Part shown: positions 18,113 to 27,030 of the stretch, piece after piece
Numbering within the stretch: the first letter of the stretch is position 1
Layout: each line of letters opens with the position of its first letter
Assembly: GCF_025152525.1 (NCBI RefSeq)
Contig: NZ_JALXXL010000001.1
Span: forward strand, 333,534-397,533
DNA: 64,000 nt
Origin: Corynebacterium sp. p3-SID1056
GTDB taxonomy: Bacteria; Actinomycetota; Actinomycetes; Mycobacteriales; Mycobacteriaceae
Direction: 5' to 3'
The notes under the pieces: model-generated
What the model saw: the letters and a program-made list of their open reading frames with translations, nothing else
The model's database searches: none
What the model was told of the DNA's origin: nothing
Made by a program: the position numbers and the translations under genes

Positions 18113-19497
18113 TCGGCCGGCCAGGCGAACCCCACCTCGCGCGCGGCCACGTCGGCGCGCACGAGCGAGAACTGCGTCTCCGTGCCCTCCCCCGGCGCGC
18201 CGTGCGAGGGCGCAAGCACCGGCGGGTCCGCGACGAAGATGCGGGCCTCGTCGGCGTCGTTGACCTGCAGCGTCACGCCGTGAAAGTTGTGGCCGACCCA
18301 GGGGGCGAGCACGGTCGCCTCGGTGAGGTTGAGGCAGGCGCGGTCCACGGTGTGGGCGAGCTGGGAGGTCCGCCCCATCGTTTTCAGTACGCGCGGTGCG
18401 TCCTCGTGCACCCACTCCGGGATCTCTTCGCCTGCGCAAATGGCTAGGCAGACTTCGGTGGCGTAACGGTCGATGAGCCTGCGCAGCGGCGCGGTGACGT
18501 GGCTGTAGTAGCCGCCGATGCCAGCGTGGACCTCCGGGTCCTTTTCCCCGAGGTCGGCGTAGCCCGCCCCGCGCAGCAGCTTTTGCGCCTCGCGCATCAT
18601 GGCCATGCCGCGCGGGGTGTCCGCGTCGATGCCCGCGAGGAACTCGCCGATCTCGCCGGCGACCGCGTAGCCCAAGTTGGCAGCCTCGCGCCGAAACTCC
18701 GCCTCCGCTGCGGCCGTCGCGGGCCCCAGTGTGCGCAAAAAGCCGACACCGGCGTCGACCATCATGCGTCCGGCGACCATTCCGGTCATCAGCGAGATTT
18801 CCGAGTTGTAGTCCATCACCGGGTGGCGCGGCTCGATGAACAGCTCAAAGGTGTCCTCCTCACCGACCACGCGCACGCTCGGCAGCCGCAGGTTGATCGC
18901 CTTGCGACGCAACGAGCTGCGCTGCCGCAGCCTTCCTACCTCCGGCAACAGCGCAATCGAAGGGTGCACATCACCGGCCGCGAAATCCGCGTGCACGCCC
19001 TCGTAGTCCAGGCGCGCCACCGAACGGACCAAGGCGCGCTCGACGTGGGCGTGCTCGACCTCGCCGTCGTGGTCGAGCTCGAAGGTCCACAGTACGGCGG
19101 GGCGGTCGACGTCGGGAAGCAGCGAGGCGGCGTCCTCGCTTAAGGCTGGCGGGTGCAGCCGCGCCGGCTCATCGGGCAGGTAAATCGTCTGCCCGCGGTG
19201 CAGCGACTCGTCTTTGACCGCACCGCCCGGCTCGACGAAGGCGGCGACATCCGCGATCGCGTAGCTGACGGTGTAGCCTGACCCCTCGCGCGAAGCGATG
19301 TGGACGGCCTGGTCAAGGTCGCGCGAGCCCGCCGGGTCGATGGTGACAAGGGGCAGCGAGCGGGCGTCGATACGCGTGGCGGCGAAGCGGTCTTCAAGCT
19401 GCGCCGCTTCTGCAAGCACCTGTGGCGCGAAGTCGGTGGGGACGGAAAATTCGCGCGCGATGGCGCGAAAGTTCAGCGGCGCGGCATAGAGTTTCAT
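18109..19497 (-). CDS. RNB-domain exoribonuclease (RNase II family)
   Basis: A 462-residue protein dominated by the RNB catalytic domain, predicted to degrade RNA 3' to 5'. The metal-binding motif IDPAGSRDLDQAVHI places aspartates at D54, D60 and D62; one position that is usually a fourth acidic residue is Q63. The segments HPPALSEDAASLLP and GGYYSHVTAPLRRLIDRY are typical RNB motifs. No N-terminal cold-shock or C-terminal S1 domain is evident, so this is the short actinobacterial form. ATG 19497 is chosen; the longer frame runs into rnpB. Confidence 0.85.
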   Translation of the reverse strand: MKLYAAPLNFRAIAREFSVPTDFAPQVLAEAAQLEDRFAATRIDARSLPLVTIDPAGSRDLDQAVHIASREGSGYTVSYAIADVAAFVEPGGAVKDESLHRGQTIYLPDEPARLHPPALSEDAASLLPDVDRPAVLWTFELDHDGEVEHAHVERALVRSVARLDYEGVHADFAAGDVHPSIALLPEVGRLRQRSSLRRKAINLRLPSVRVVGEEDTFELFIEPRHPVMDYNSEISLMTGMVAGRMMVDAGVGFLRTLGPATAAAEAEFRREAANLGYAVAGEIGEFLAGIDADTPRGMAMMREAQKLLRGAGYADLGEKDPEVHAGIGGYYSHVTAPLRRLIDRYATEVCLAICAGEEIPEWVHEDAPRVLKTMGRTSQLAHTVDRACLNLTEATVLAPWVGHNFHGVTLQVNDADEARIFVADPPVLAPSHGAPGEGTETQFSLVRADVAAREVGFAWPAD

Positions 19498-19540
19498 ATC
19501 CCGCCATCGTGCCAGAGACTTTCGCCCCGTGCTGTGTGAA

Positions 19541-19951
19541 TGGCGAATGAGCCAGCCTATGAGCCGGATTCTGTACCCGAAAGGGCGGTGACCATCCATC
19601 TGGGCCACCCATCGCTGGGTGCCTCAAGCAGCTACCTTCGGACTTGGGCGGGCAGCCTCATCGCGTCCGACGACCCCCGCTTGTGTCAAGCGGGGATTCT
19701 TGCCTTGCTCCCGGTGGGGTTTACCTGGCCGCCGATGTCACCATCAGCGCCGGTGCGCTCTTACCGCACCCTTTCACCCTGACCCGGCAAAGCGCCGGGC
19801 GGTCTACTTTCTGTTGCACTTTCCCGCGGATCGCTCCGGGTTGCCGTTAGCAACCACCGTGCCCTGTGGAGTCCGGACTTTCCTCGGCCACCCGCCAGCC
19901 CGCATGCGCGGCGGTTCGGGCGGCCGCGGTCACCCGGCCGGCTCATTCGCA
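19541..19951 (-). ncRNA. rnpB: RNase P RNA, bacterial type A
   Basis: Read on the minus strand, the segment carries the hallmark GAGGAAAGTCCGGACTCC, ACAGAAAGTAGACCGCC, GGGTGAAAGGGTGCGGTAAG and, near the 3' end, ACAGAATCCGGCTCATAGG. The 5' and 3' ends (GAGCCGGCC and GGCTCATTC regions) can pair in the P1/P2 helices. About 410 nt, as usual for actinobacteria. It is the RNA catalyst that matures tRNA 5' ends. The exact ends are estimated to within a few nucleotides. Confidence 0.95.
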
Positions 19952-19958
19952 AGGCGTC

Positions 19959-19964
19959 ACTATA
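19959..19964 (-). promoter_or_regulatory. -10 box of rnpB
   Basis: TATAGT on the minus strand, about 7 nt before the estimated 5' end of RNase P RNA. It lies directly downstream of the RNase H/phosphatase stop, so the -35 region must lie inside the end of that gene; no good -35 hexamer is visible. Confidence 0.6.
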
Positions 19965-19966
19965 CC

Positions 19967-21112
19967 CTACCGGTGGTGCGCAACATCGTTTATGCAGCGC
20001 ACGACGCCAAAATCTGCCCAAAAATCCACGACGGAAATGCTGGCCAGGTCGAGGAAGCTGTGCGTAAACACCTCCGCGCCGGCGCCGAGCCCCTGCCGGA
20101 TCACGGATTTGATCGGCATCATGTGGGTCACCACCAGGATCGTCTGCCCCTCGCGCTGCTCCTGCAGCTTCAGCCGCGCACGGGTCACCCTCCGGTGCAG
20201 CGCGGTAATCGATTCGCCGTTCGGCGGGGCTTTGCTTATCGACGACTCCCAGGCCGCACACGCCTCCCCGTCCTTCTTCCGCGCCTCCTCGCGGGTCAGC
20301 CCCTCGAGGTCGCCGAAGTCGATCTCGCGGAAGCCGTCGATGGTCTCGAAGGTATCGAAGCCGAGCGCGTCGGCCGCGGCCTGCGCCGTCTGCTGGGCGC
20401 GGGTTTGTGGCGAGGCCACGATCGCGTCGATCGGGCCGAGGCTGCGGAGCGCCTCGGCGGCCCGGCGCGCCTGCTCCTTCCCCAGCTCGGTCAGCTCCGG
20501 GTTGGAGGTGCCGGAGAGGCGGTGCTCGGCGGAGTGCGCGGTCTGGCCGTGGCGCAGCAGGATAAAGCGGGTGCGCGGGGTGTCAGTCGCGCCGTGGACG
20601 AGCGCGGCGGCGTGCGGGGCGTCCGTGTGCGTCGCGGCCTTCTTCGCCGCGTCCGTTCTCTTCGCGAAGGCTCCCTCCGCGCCGCCCACGATGCGGGGCG
20701 TGCCGTCCTTTTCGGCGGCGTCCATCGCGAGGTTCGACAGCTCGTCGGCTTTCTTGTTCTTCGCGCGAGGCACCCAGGTGTAGGTGACGCGCTCGAAGGA
20801 GCCGGCGAGCTTGCGCGCCTGGACCGCGAGCTTTTGCATGTCGGGGTGCTTGATCTTCCAGCGTCCGTTCATCTGCTCGACGACGAGCTTCGAGTCCATC
20901 GACACGGCGACCTCGGTCGCACCGAGCTCGGCGGCGGCCTCGAGCCCACGCAGCAGGCCGTGGTACTCGGCGACGTTGTTGGAGGACTTCGCCCCCACCA
21001 CGTAGACGATCTCGGCCAGTGTTTCGCCGGCCTCGCCGTAGACCACCGCGCCGGAGCCGGCCACACCTGGGTTGCCGCGCGAGCCGCCGTCGGTAAAGAC
21101 TGCGACCTTCAT
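19967..21112 (-). CDS. RNase HI/histidine phosphatase fusion
   Basis: A 381-residue two-domain protein typical of actinobacteria. Residues 1-135 form an RNase HI domain: FTDGGSRGNPG (D8), NNVAEYHGLL (E49) and SMDSKLVVEQM (D73). From about residue 180 a histidine phosphatase domain follows with RHGQTAH (R187, H188) and a second catalytic histidine in VVTHMMPIK. It removes RNA from RNA-DNA hybrids; the phosphatase half may act on a cobalamin precursor or another phosphoester. It abuts the zinc-ribbon gene with no gap, so the two are co-transcribed. Confidence 0.9.
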   Translation of the reverse strand: MKVAVFTDGGSRGNPGVAGSGAVVYGEAGETLAEIVYVVGAKSSNNVAEYHGLLRGLEAAAELGATEVAVSMDSKLVVEQMNGRWKIKHPDMQKLAVQARKLAGSFERVTYTWVPRAKNKKADELSNLAMDAAEKDGTPRIVGGAEGAFAKRTDAAKKAATHTDAPHAAALVHGATDTPRTRFILLRHGQTAHSAEHRLSGTSNPELTELGKEQARRAAEALRSLGPIDAIVASPQTRAQQTAQAAADALGFDTFETIDGFREIDFGDLEGLTREEARKKDGEACAAWESSISKAPPNGESITALHRRVTRARLKLQEQREGQTILVVTHMMPIKSVIRQGLGAGAEVFTHSFLDLASISVVDFWADFGVVRCINDVAHHR

Positions 21113-21802
21113 CTACACCTCCGGGTTGGGCAGCACGCGCACGAGCAGGGTGTCGCAGTTCGGGCAGTGCGGCAGGGTGTCCGGGTCCGCGCTCATCACC
21201 TCGGCGCGCTCACTGGCGGGCAGCTGGATGAAGCAGCCGTTGCAGGTCCGGCCGTTAAACGCGGCGGCGCCGACCGAGTCGTAGGCCTCGAGCACGTCGT
21301 CGGGAAGCTTGCCGCGCAGGGCCGCCGTGTCGACGTCCTCGCGCACCGGCAGCGCCTCGACAGCGCGGCGGGCGGTCTCGATCTTGCGGTCGATCTCGTC
21401 CAAGCGCGCCCCGTGGTTGTCGCGGTTGTTGCGCAGCGCGGCAATCTCGTTGTGCGCCTCCTTGAGCTCGGAGAGCAAGTCGGCGATGCGCGACTTCGCA
21501 GCGTAGCGGTCGTGCTCCAAATCTTTGCGGCGCTCGGGATTGGTTTCGGCTCCGAGCTGGCGCTTGTCGTCGATCTCACGCTTCTTCAGCTTGCGCTCGT
21601 CCTCCTGGATGCGCAGGATCTCCAGCTCCATGTCGTCCACGGCCATCTGCGCTGCCGCAGCGGCGGCCTGCAGCTCCTTCCGTTGCGACAGAAGCTTCTC
21701 CAGCTCCTGCTCCTCGGGCCGCGCGGATTCCGGGTGCGCGGCCACGCGGTCAGCCTGCGCCAGCTTCAGCAGAATCGGCTGCTCATTCGCAGTTAGCTTC
21801 AC
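21113..21802 (-). CDS. Zinc-ribbon coiled-coil protein (CT398-like)
   Basis: A 229-residue protein with a long coiled coil (roughly residues 30-150, rich in Glu, Lys, Leu and Arg) followed by a C-terminal C4 zinc ribbon: CNGC and CPNC about 25 residues apart. This is the conserved protein that in actinobacteria lies between a Nif3-like gene and an RNase H/phosphatase gene, as here. The role is not established; a coiled coil plus zinc ribbon suggests a nucleic-acid or protein scaffold. ATG 21802 lies 6 bp after the Nif3-like stop. Confidence 0.85.
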   Translation of the reverse strand: MKLTANEQPILLKLAQADRVAAHPESARPEEQELEKLLSQRKELQAAAAAAQMAVDDMELEILRIQEDERKLKKREIDDKRQLGAETNPERRKDLEHDRYAAKSRIADLLSELKEAHNEIAALRNNRDNHGARLDEIDRKIETARRAVEALPVREDVDTAALRGKLPDDVLEAYDSVGAAAFNGRTCNGCFIQLPASERAEVMSADPDTLPHCPNCDTLLVRVLPNPEV

Positions 21803-21808
21803 GGTTGC

Positions 21809-22966
21809 TCATCCCTCTTTCTCGTTCGTTGCCGCGGGGTGCGCGGACACCGTCCATGGGTCGGTGCGGATATCCAGCACCTGCGTTTCAACCCCTAGCG
21901 GCTCAACGATACTCGCCGCCTGCTGCGTCCACGGAAACTCGCTCGCCCAGTGCGCCGTATCAATCACCGCGGGCCCGCCGGCTCGCAGGTGCTCGTCGAC
22001 CGGGTGGTGGCGCAAATCCGAGGTGACATAGACATCCACCCCGAGCTTCGCCGCATCGGCAAGGAAGCTATCGCCCGAGCCGGAAGAGACCGCCACCTTC
22101 TTCACCATCTGCTCCGGGTCGCCGGCGGCGCGCACGCCCCACACCGTCTCGGGCAAAGCGTCGGCGACCTGCTGGGTAAATTCCCGCAGCGTCATCGGCT
22201 CATCTAACTCGCCGACGCGCCCCAGGCCGCACGCCTGTTCCAGGTCGCGGGAGCCAGCCGGCTCGGCGACCTGGACGACGTCGAAGGCGGGTTCCTCGTA
22301 GGGGTGGGCGGTGCGCAGGGCGTGGATAAGCGTTGCGCGCAGCGTGGTGGGGGCGACGAACTCGACGCGGACCTCGCGCGCGGTGTAGTGCTTGCCCACC
22401 TGGCCATCGGTTGGGTCGGCACCCTCGACGGGGGTGAACTCGCCGGTGCCCTCGTGGCTAAAGGCGCACTCGCGGTAGTTGCCGATCGCGCCGGCGCCCG
22501 CGTGGAAGAGCTCGCGCTTGAGCCCGTCCGCGTCCTTCGGCGGGACGTGCACGCCCCACTTGTCGGTGCCGGAAAGGAAGATCGGCTTGATCGGGCGCCC
22601 CGGGCGCACGCCGATGAGCTCGGCGAGCACATCGGACACCCCCGGACGCGCGGAGTCGGCGTTCGTGTGCGCGGCAAACAGGGCGCAGCCGCCGGCGATA
22701 AGGGTGTGGACGACCTTGCCCTTCGGCGTGTTCGCCGCCACCGAGGTCACTCCGCGCATGAGCAGCGGGTGGTGCACGACCAGCATCTGCGCGCCGGCGG
22801 CAACCGCGGCCTCGGCGACCGCCTGGGTGCAGTCGAGGGCAAAGGCGACCTTTTGCACCTCGGCGTCCGGGTCCCCGCAGATCAGCCCCACCGCGTCCCA
22901 GCTCTCGGCCAGCTGCGGCGGGTAGGCAGTCTCCAGTGCGCGTACAACATCAGCTACGACAGTCAT
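21809..22966 (-). CDS. Nif3-like dinuclear metal centre protein
   Basis: A 385-residue Nif3/NIF3L1 family protein. Characteristic segments are AESWDAVGLICGDP near the start, MLVVHHPLLMRGV (metal-binding histidines), FAAHTNADSA, and late in the protein VYVTSDLRHHPVDEHL. A central insert of about 100 residues is typical of the long, PII-like-insert form. Members bind two metals and form hexamers; the biochemical activity is unresolved. First gene of a probable operon with the zinc-ribbon and RNase H/phosphatase genes. Divergent from the HAD phosphatase. Confidence 0.88.
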   Translation of the reverse strand: MTVVADVVRALETAYPPQLAESWDAVGLICGDPDAEVQKVAFALDCTQAVAEAAVAAGAQMLVVHHPLLMRGVTSVAANTPKGKVVHTLIAGGCALFAAHTNADSARPGVSDVLAELIGVRPGRPIKPIFLSGTDKWGVHVPPKDADGLKRELFHAGAGAIGNYRECAFSHEGTGEFTPVEGADPTDGQVGKHYTAREVRVEFVAPTTLRATLIHALRTAHPYEEPAFDVVQVAEPAGSRDLEQACGLGRVGELDEPMTLREFTQQVADALPETVWGVRAAGDPEQMVKKVAVSSGSGDSFLADAAKLGVDVYVTSDLRHHPVDEHLRAGGPAVIDTAHWASEFPWTQQAASIVEPLGVETQVLDIRTDPWTVSAHPAATNEKEG

Positions 22967-22989
22967 GGCAACCAGCCTACAAATTTGCC

Positions 22990-23646
22990 ATGCTGGGGGC
23001 CGTGAAGGATACGCAAGTAACAGTGCTTCTCGACGTCGACGGGACCATCATCGACTCCTACCCCGGCATCCGCGAAGGCTTTCTCCGCGGCATCGACGCC
23101 GTGGGCGCCGAGCGGCCGAGTGAGGAATTCATCTGCCGCATCCCCGGCCCGCCAATGCGCGACTCCATGGCCGCCGCGGGGCTTTCCCCGGCACAGGTGG
23201 ATTCCGCGATGGAGGCGTACTCGGACTACATGTCCGGCGAGGGCTGGCAACGCTTCGACGTCTTTGACGGCATGGCCGAGCTGATCTCCCGGTGGAAAGG
23301 CGAAGGGATTTCGGTGTGCACGGCGACGTCGAAAAGCGAGCGCTTTGCGCGACTCGCCCTCGAGCGCGCCGGGATCTTCGGCCACATCGACTTTCTGGGC
23401 GCTGCGAACCACGAACTCGGGCGCACCACCAAGGTCGAGGTCCTCGATTATGTGATGACGCAGCGCGCGCCGGCCAAGGCGGTGATGGTGGGCGATCGCA
23501 CCCACGATTTTCGCGGCGCCGCCGAGTTCGGCCTGCCGTCGGTGGCCGTGACCTGGGGCTACGGCGCAGAAGAGGAATGGGCGCAGGCCACGCACACCGC
23601 GCACACCGCGCGCGACTTGGAGGAGATTATCAATGAGTACCGCTAA
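22990..23646 (+). CDS. HAD-family phosphatase (phosphoglycolate phosphatase-like)
   Basis: A HAD hydrolase of about 218 residues. Motif I is LLDVDGTII, motif II is in CTATSKSERFA and the acidic motif IV is MVGDRTHDFRGA. The fold and length fit phosphoglycolate phosphatase/beta-phosphoglucomutase-like enzymes; substrate unknown. ATG 22990 is preferred because TACAAAT lies 5 nt upstream, consistent with a leaderless transcript; GTG at 23002 is an alternative, with a GGGGG run too close to serve as a normal ribosome-binding site. Overlaps the next gene by 14 bp. Confidence 0.82.
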   Translation: MLGAVKDTQVTVLLDVDGTIIDSYPGIREGFLRGIDAVGAERPSEEFICRIPGPPMRDSMAAAGLSPAQVDSAMEAYSDYMSGEGWQRFDVFDGMAELISRWKGEGISVCTATSKSERFARLALERAGIFGHIDFLGAANHELGRTTKVEVLDYVMTQRAPAKAVMVGDRTHDFRGAAEFGLPSVAVTWGYGAEEEWAQATHTAHTARDLEEIINEYR

Positions 23647-24115
23647 ACCGCTCCACATCGATTTTGTCTGCACCGGCAACATCTGCCGCTCGCCGATGGC
23701 CGAGGTGATCGTCCGTGAGAAACTGACGGAGGCCGGCCTGGGCGAGCGCGTGCGCGTGACGTCCTCGGGTATCGGCGGCTGGCACGTCGGCGGGCCGGCC
23801 GATTCCCGTGCCCTGGCGGAGCTTGCCGCGCACGGCTACGACGGCTCGCGCCACGTCGCTGCCCAATTCGGCGGCGAGCGCTACGACGCCGACCTCATCG
23901 TTGCCCTCGACACCAACCACGTCTCCGAACTCATCGCCCGCGGCGTGGACGAACAGCGCGTGCGGCTCATCCGCTCCTTCGACCCGGACGCGCCCGAGGG
24001 TGCCGGGGTGGCCGACCCCTACTACGGCGGCTTGCGCGGGTTTGCCACCACCCGCGAGCAGATCGAAGCGGCCGCCGATGGCATTATTGCCTGGGTGAAC
24101 GACCAGCTAGACTAG
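23633..24115 (+). CDS. Low-molecular-weight protein tyrosine phosphatase
   Basis: A 160-residue LMW-PTP. The P-loop CTGNICRS at residues 13-20 has the nucleophilic cysteine C13 and R19; the general-acid aspartate lies in DPYYGG near the C-terminus. Removes phosphate from tyrosine-phosphorylated proteins or from arginine phosphate in some relatives. The start overlaps the HAD gene by 14 bp and SURF1 follows within 7 bp, so the three genes form one transcript. Confidence 0.92.
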   Translation: MSTAKPLHIDFVCTGNICRSPMAEVIVREKLTEAGLGERVRVTSSGIGGWHVGGPADSRALAELAAHGYDGSRHVAAQFGGERYDADLIVALDTNHVSELIARGVDEQRVRLIRSFDPDAPEGAGVADPYYGGLRGFATTREQIEAAADGIIAWVNDQLD

Positions 24116-24121
24116 GCAGGC

Positions 24122-25009
24122 GTGAAGGGCAAACAGGATAAGGCAGGCGGCACCACGCGCTGGTGGAAGACGTTTCTCAACCCCGGCTGGGTCATCGCCG
24201 CCATCCTGATCGCCCTCTTTTCCTACTACGCCTTTACCTTCCTCGCGCCCTGGCAGCTGGGCAAGAACGAGGCCCTCGAGCAGCGCAACGAGCACATCGC
24301 CGAAGCCTTCGACCACGAGCCGGTCCCGCTCGCCGAGGCGCTCGACGGGTTTGGCCCGGACGACGAGTGGTCGCGCGTGGTCGCCACCGGCCGCTACCTC
24401 GACAAGGACGTGCTGCTGCGACTGCGGCCGGTCGACCGCAACCCCGCCTTCCAGGTGCTGCGCCCCTTCCAGCTCGATTCGGGCGAGACCATCCTGGTCA
24501 ACCGCGGCTGGGTGCCCGCGCAGGACTCCACGGAGGTCCCCGAGATTGCCCCTGCTCCCACGGAAAGCGTCACCATCACCGCGATGCTGCTCGCCGGCGA
24601 GCCGGAGCATCCCAAGGCCCCGATGCAGGACCAGGGCTACGACATGGTCTACTCCATCAACCCCGCACAGGTCGGTGAGCTGACCGGCACCGAGCCTGCG
24701 GAGCCCTACCTGCAGCTGCTTTCCGACCAGCCCGGCGAGCTTTCCGCCATCCCGCTGCCGATGCTGGAGACCGGCAACCACCTGTCCTACGGCCTGCAGT
24801 GGATCGCGTTCGGCGTCATGGCCCCGGCCGGGCTGATCTACTTCGTCTTCGCCGAGGCCCGCGAGCGCCGCCGCTACCGCGAGGAGCAGGAGCAACTGGG
24901 AGCCGTCGCGCCCGCCGAGGAGGCCGCCACCGCGCCCCCGCGCGATCGCTACGGCCAAAGCAGGCGCAACCCGTGGCAACGGGCCTACGATAGGCAGGAG
25001 GAACGCTAA
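24122..25009 (+). CDS. SURF1-family protein
   Basis: A 295-residue membrane protein with one helix near each end (about residues 17-42 and 220-243) and an extracytoplasmic loop between them. The FLAPWQLGKNEALEQRN segment at the N-terminal helix and ETILVNRGWVPA are SURF1 hallmarks. SURF1 assists haem insertion into cytochrome oxidase. A charged tail rich in Arg and Glu follows the second helix. Start is GTG 24122, 7 bp after the LMW-PTP stop. Confidence 0.88.
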   Translation: MKGKQDKAGGTTRWWKTFLNPGWVIAAILIALFSYYAFTFLAPWQLGKNEALEQRNEHIAEAFDHEPVPLAEALDGFGPDDEWSRVVATGRYLDKDVLLRLRPVDRNPAFQVLRPFQLDSGETILVNRGWVPAQDSTEVPEIAPAPTESVTITAMLLAGEPEHPKAPMQDQGYDMVYSINPAQVGELTGTEPAEPYLQLLSDQPGELSAIPLPMLETGNHLSYGLQWIAFGVMAPAGLIYFVFAEARERRRYREEQEQLGAVAPAEEAATAPPRDRYGQSRRNPWQRAYDRQEER

Positions 25010-25034
25010 CCCCGGCGAAGGAAGGACCCGCCCG

Positions 25035-25745
25035 ATGCCACCGCAACTGACCGTCACCGACCGCGACATCCTGGCCGCCCACCTCGACCTCTTCGACCGC
25101 GCCGGATTGCGGTTGTGCCCCGGCATCGAGCCGGCCGATGTGGAAGACGGCGTGTGCGACGACCTGGAAAGCTTCCGCGTGGCGCCTGCCACCACGGTGC
25201 TCTCGCTTATCGACGCCGACGCGCACCCCTTCTTCGCCAACATCGCCTTCCCCGACGACGCAGGCGTCTTCCCCACCACGCACGCGCAGCTGCCCGCCTA
25301 CATCCGCGACGTGTGCGCACCGGCCGGCACCGACCTGCGCGATGTGACGATCGTGCCCGACCCGGGCTCTGCCACCGCCGGCACCGCGCGACTGCAATTC
25401 GGCGAGTGGGACGTGGTGGACGTCTCCTACGACCTGGCCGCGGGCGGATGGGCCCCGGACCGCGTCAACGGGTCGCACGGGCTTGTCCCCGACCTGATTT
25501 CTGCGGCGATTCCCAACGGCGGCGAGGCCGGCATCTTCACCACCTCCAACGGCGAGACCGCGGTGGTCTACCTCCGCGACGCCGACGCCGATGTGCCCGG
25601 CGCGGTGGCGGTTCACGGCCGGCCCGCCCCGCACACCGCCCCCGATGCGAAGAAGCCGGTCACGGCCGCCGCCGCGCGCGCCGCCGAGCGCAACGCGGCG
25701 ATTGACAACCTGTTTACCGTCCTGTTTTCCGAGGCGGAAGACTAG
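25035..25745 (+). CDS. Conserved hypothetical protein
   Basis: A soluble, acidic 236-residue protein without signal peptide or membrane segment. It contains TVLSLIDADAHPFFANIAFPDD and FGEWDVVDVSYDL segments and an alanine-rich C-terminal tail. GAAGGAAGGA lies upstream of ATG 25035, and it follows SURF1 by 25 bp in the same direction, so it is probably the last gene of the HAD-PTP-SURF1 unit. I do not recognise a family. Confidence 0.65.
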   Translation: MPPQLTVTDRDILAAHLDLFDRAGLRLCPGIEPADVEDGVCDDLESFRVAPATTVLSLIDADAHPFFANIAFPDDAGVFPTTHAQLPAYIRDVCAPAGTDLRDVTIVPDPGSATAGTARLQFGEWDVVDVSYDLAAGGWAPDRVNGSHGLVPDLISAAIPNGGEAGIFTTSNGETAVVYLRDADADVPGAVAVHGRPAPHTAPDAKKPVTAAAARAAERNAAIDNLFTVLFSEAED

Positions 25746-25757
25746 CTGCGGGATGCG

Positions 25758-25763
25758 TAGCAT
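25758..25763 (+). promoter_or_regulatory. -10 box for leaderless alcohol dehydrogenase
   Basis: TAGCAT ends 7 nt before ATG 25771, and no ribosome-binding site intervenes. Confidence 0.45.
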
Positions 25764-25770
25764 TGGTCGT

Positions 25771-26826
25771 ATGCCAATCACGAGCAAAGTTCTGCAAAAG
25801 GAAAGCCCCGACGCACCGTTCAAGGTCGTGGAGATTGCACGGCGCGACCCGCGCGAGGACGACGTGGTCATTGACATTAGGGCCGCGGGTATCTGCCACT
25901 CCGATATTCACACGATCCGCAACGAGTGGGGCGAGGCGCACTTCCCGCTCACCGTCGGCCACGAGATCGCTGGCGTAGTCGAGGCGGTCGGCAGCAAGGT
26001 CACCAAGTTCAAGGTCGGCGACCGCGTCGGCGTCGGCTGCCTGGTCAACTCGTGCGGCGAATGCGAGCAGTGCCGAAACGGGCAGGAACAGAATTGCCTC
26101 AACGGCAACGTAGGCACGTACAACTCGAAGGACGTCGACGGCACGATCACGCAGGGCGGCTACGCGGAAAAGGTCGTCGTCAACGAGAACTTCGTGTGCA
26201 CGATCCCCGAGGGGCTGGATTTCGACGTCGCCGCTCCCCTGCTCTGCGCAGGCATTACCACCTACTCACCACTCGCCCGCTGGAACGTGCAGGAAGGCGA
26301 CAAGGTCGCCGTCGTCGGGCTGGGCGGGCTCGGCCACATGGGCGTACAGATCGCCGCGGCGAAGGGCGCCGAGGTCACCGTGATTTCGCGCTCACTGCGC
26401 AAGGAGCACGAGGCGTACGAGCTCGGTGCCCACCACGTGCTGGCCACCAGCGAGGATGATGAGTTCTTTGCCAACCACCGAGGCGAATTCGACGTCATCT
26501 TGTCCACCATCTCCGCGCACTACTCGCTCGACGACTACCTCAAGCTGCTAAAACCCCGCGGCATCATGTCCGTCGTCGGCCTGCCGCCGGAGCAGCTGGG
26601 CGTATACATGGGCAGCCTGGTCGGCGGCGGCAAGGTCCTGACCGGCAACAACATCGGTGGCATCAATGAGACCCAGGAGATGCTCAACTTCTGCGCCGAA
26701 CACGGCATCGGCGCGGTCATTGAGAAGATCGGCGTCGACGACGTCGACGCCGCCTACGAGCGGGTCGTGGCCGGCGACGTAAAGTTCCGCTTCGTCATCG
26801 ACACCTCCACCTTCGCCGAGCACTAG
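25771..26826 (+). CDS. Zinc-dependent alcohol dehydrogenase (MDR family)
   Basis: A 351-residue medium-chain dehydrogenase. Catalytic zinc ligands are C42 in GICHSD and H64/E65 in GHEIAG; the structural zinc site has C95, C98, C101 and C109. The nucleotide-binding motif is GLGGLGHMG. The GICHSDIHTIRNEWG opening and the YAEKVVVNENFV segment resemble the cinnamyl-alcohol/YahK-type NADP-dependent aldehyde reductases. ATG 25771 is chosen for its leaderless -10 box; the longer frame overlaps the preceding gene. A strong terminator follows. Confidence 0.92.
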   Translation: MPITSKVLQKESPDAPFKVVEIARRDPREDDVVIDIRAAGICHSDIHTIRNEWGEAHFPLTVGHEIAGVVEAVGSKVTKFKVGDRVGVGCLVNSCGECEQCRNGQEQNCLNGNVGTYNSKDVDGTITQGGYAEKVVVNENFVCTIPEGLDFDVAAPLLCAGITTYSPLARWNVQEGDKVAVVGLGGLGHMGVQIAAAKGAEVTVISRSLRKEHEAYELGAHHVLATSEDDEFFANHRGEFDVILSTISAHYSLDDYLKLLKPRGIMSVVGLPPEQLGVYMGSLVGGGKVLTGNNIGGINETQEMLNFCAEHGIGAVIEKIGVDDVDAAYERVVAGDVKFRFVIDTSTFAEH

Positions 26827-26854
26827 GGTCCCAGCGAGCCCCCTCGCATGTGCA

Positions 26855-26893
26855 AGGCCCCTTTCCGTTTTCCCGGAAAGGGGCCTCGCTTTT
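26855..26893 (+). terminator. Rho-independent terminator of the alcohol dehydrogenase
   Basis: A 13-bp perfect stem AGGCCCCTTTCCG / CGGAAAGGGGCCT around a 6-nt loop, then CGCTTTT. It lies 28 bp after the dehydrogenase stop and just before the 3' end of tRNA-Val on the other strand, so it may serve both directions. Confidence 0.85.
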
Positions 26894-26895
26894 AG

Positions 26896-26968
26896 TGCGC
26901 CATGACGGGCTCGAACCGCCGACCTACTGGGTGTAAACCAGTTGCTCTTCCAGCTGAGCTAACGGCGC
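26896..26968 (-). tRNA. tRNA-Val (anticodon TAC)
   Basis: The minus strand folds as a 73-nt tRNA: acceptor GCGCCGT pairs with ATGGCGC (one G-U pair), D arm TAGCTCAGCTGGAAGAGC, anticodon arm ACTGG-TTTACAC-CCAGT with TAC at positions 34-36, and T arm GGCGGTTCGAGCCCGTC. No 3' CCA is encoded. Confidence 0.95.
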
Positions 26969-27030
26969 GCTAGCGCTACACAGTAGCAGAACCACCGCTT
27001 GGCTACCTAACTCGCAGGTCAGGGCGGAAA

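Noticed and set aside
19619..21796. 725-codon plus-strand frame over rnpB and the RNase H/phosphatase gene
   Set aside because: Crosses RNase P RNA and reads antisense to well-supported genes; no domains.
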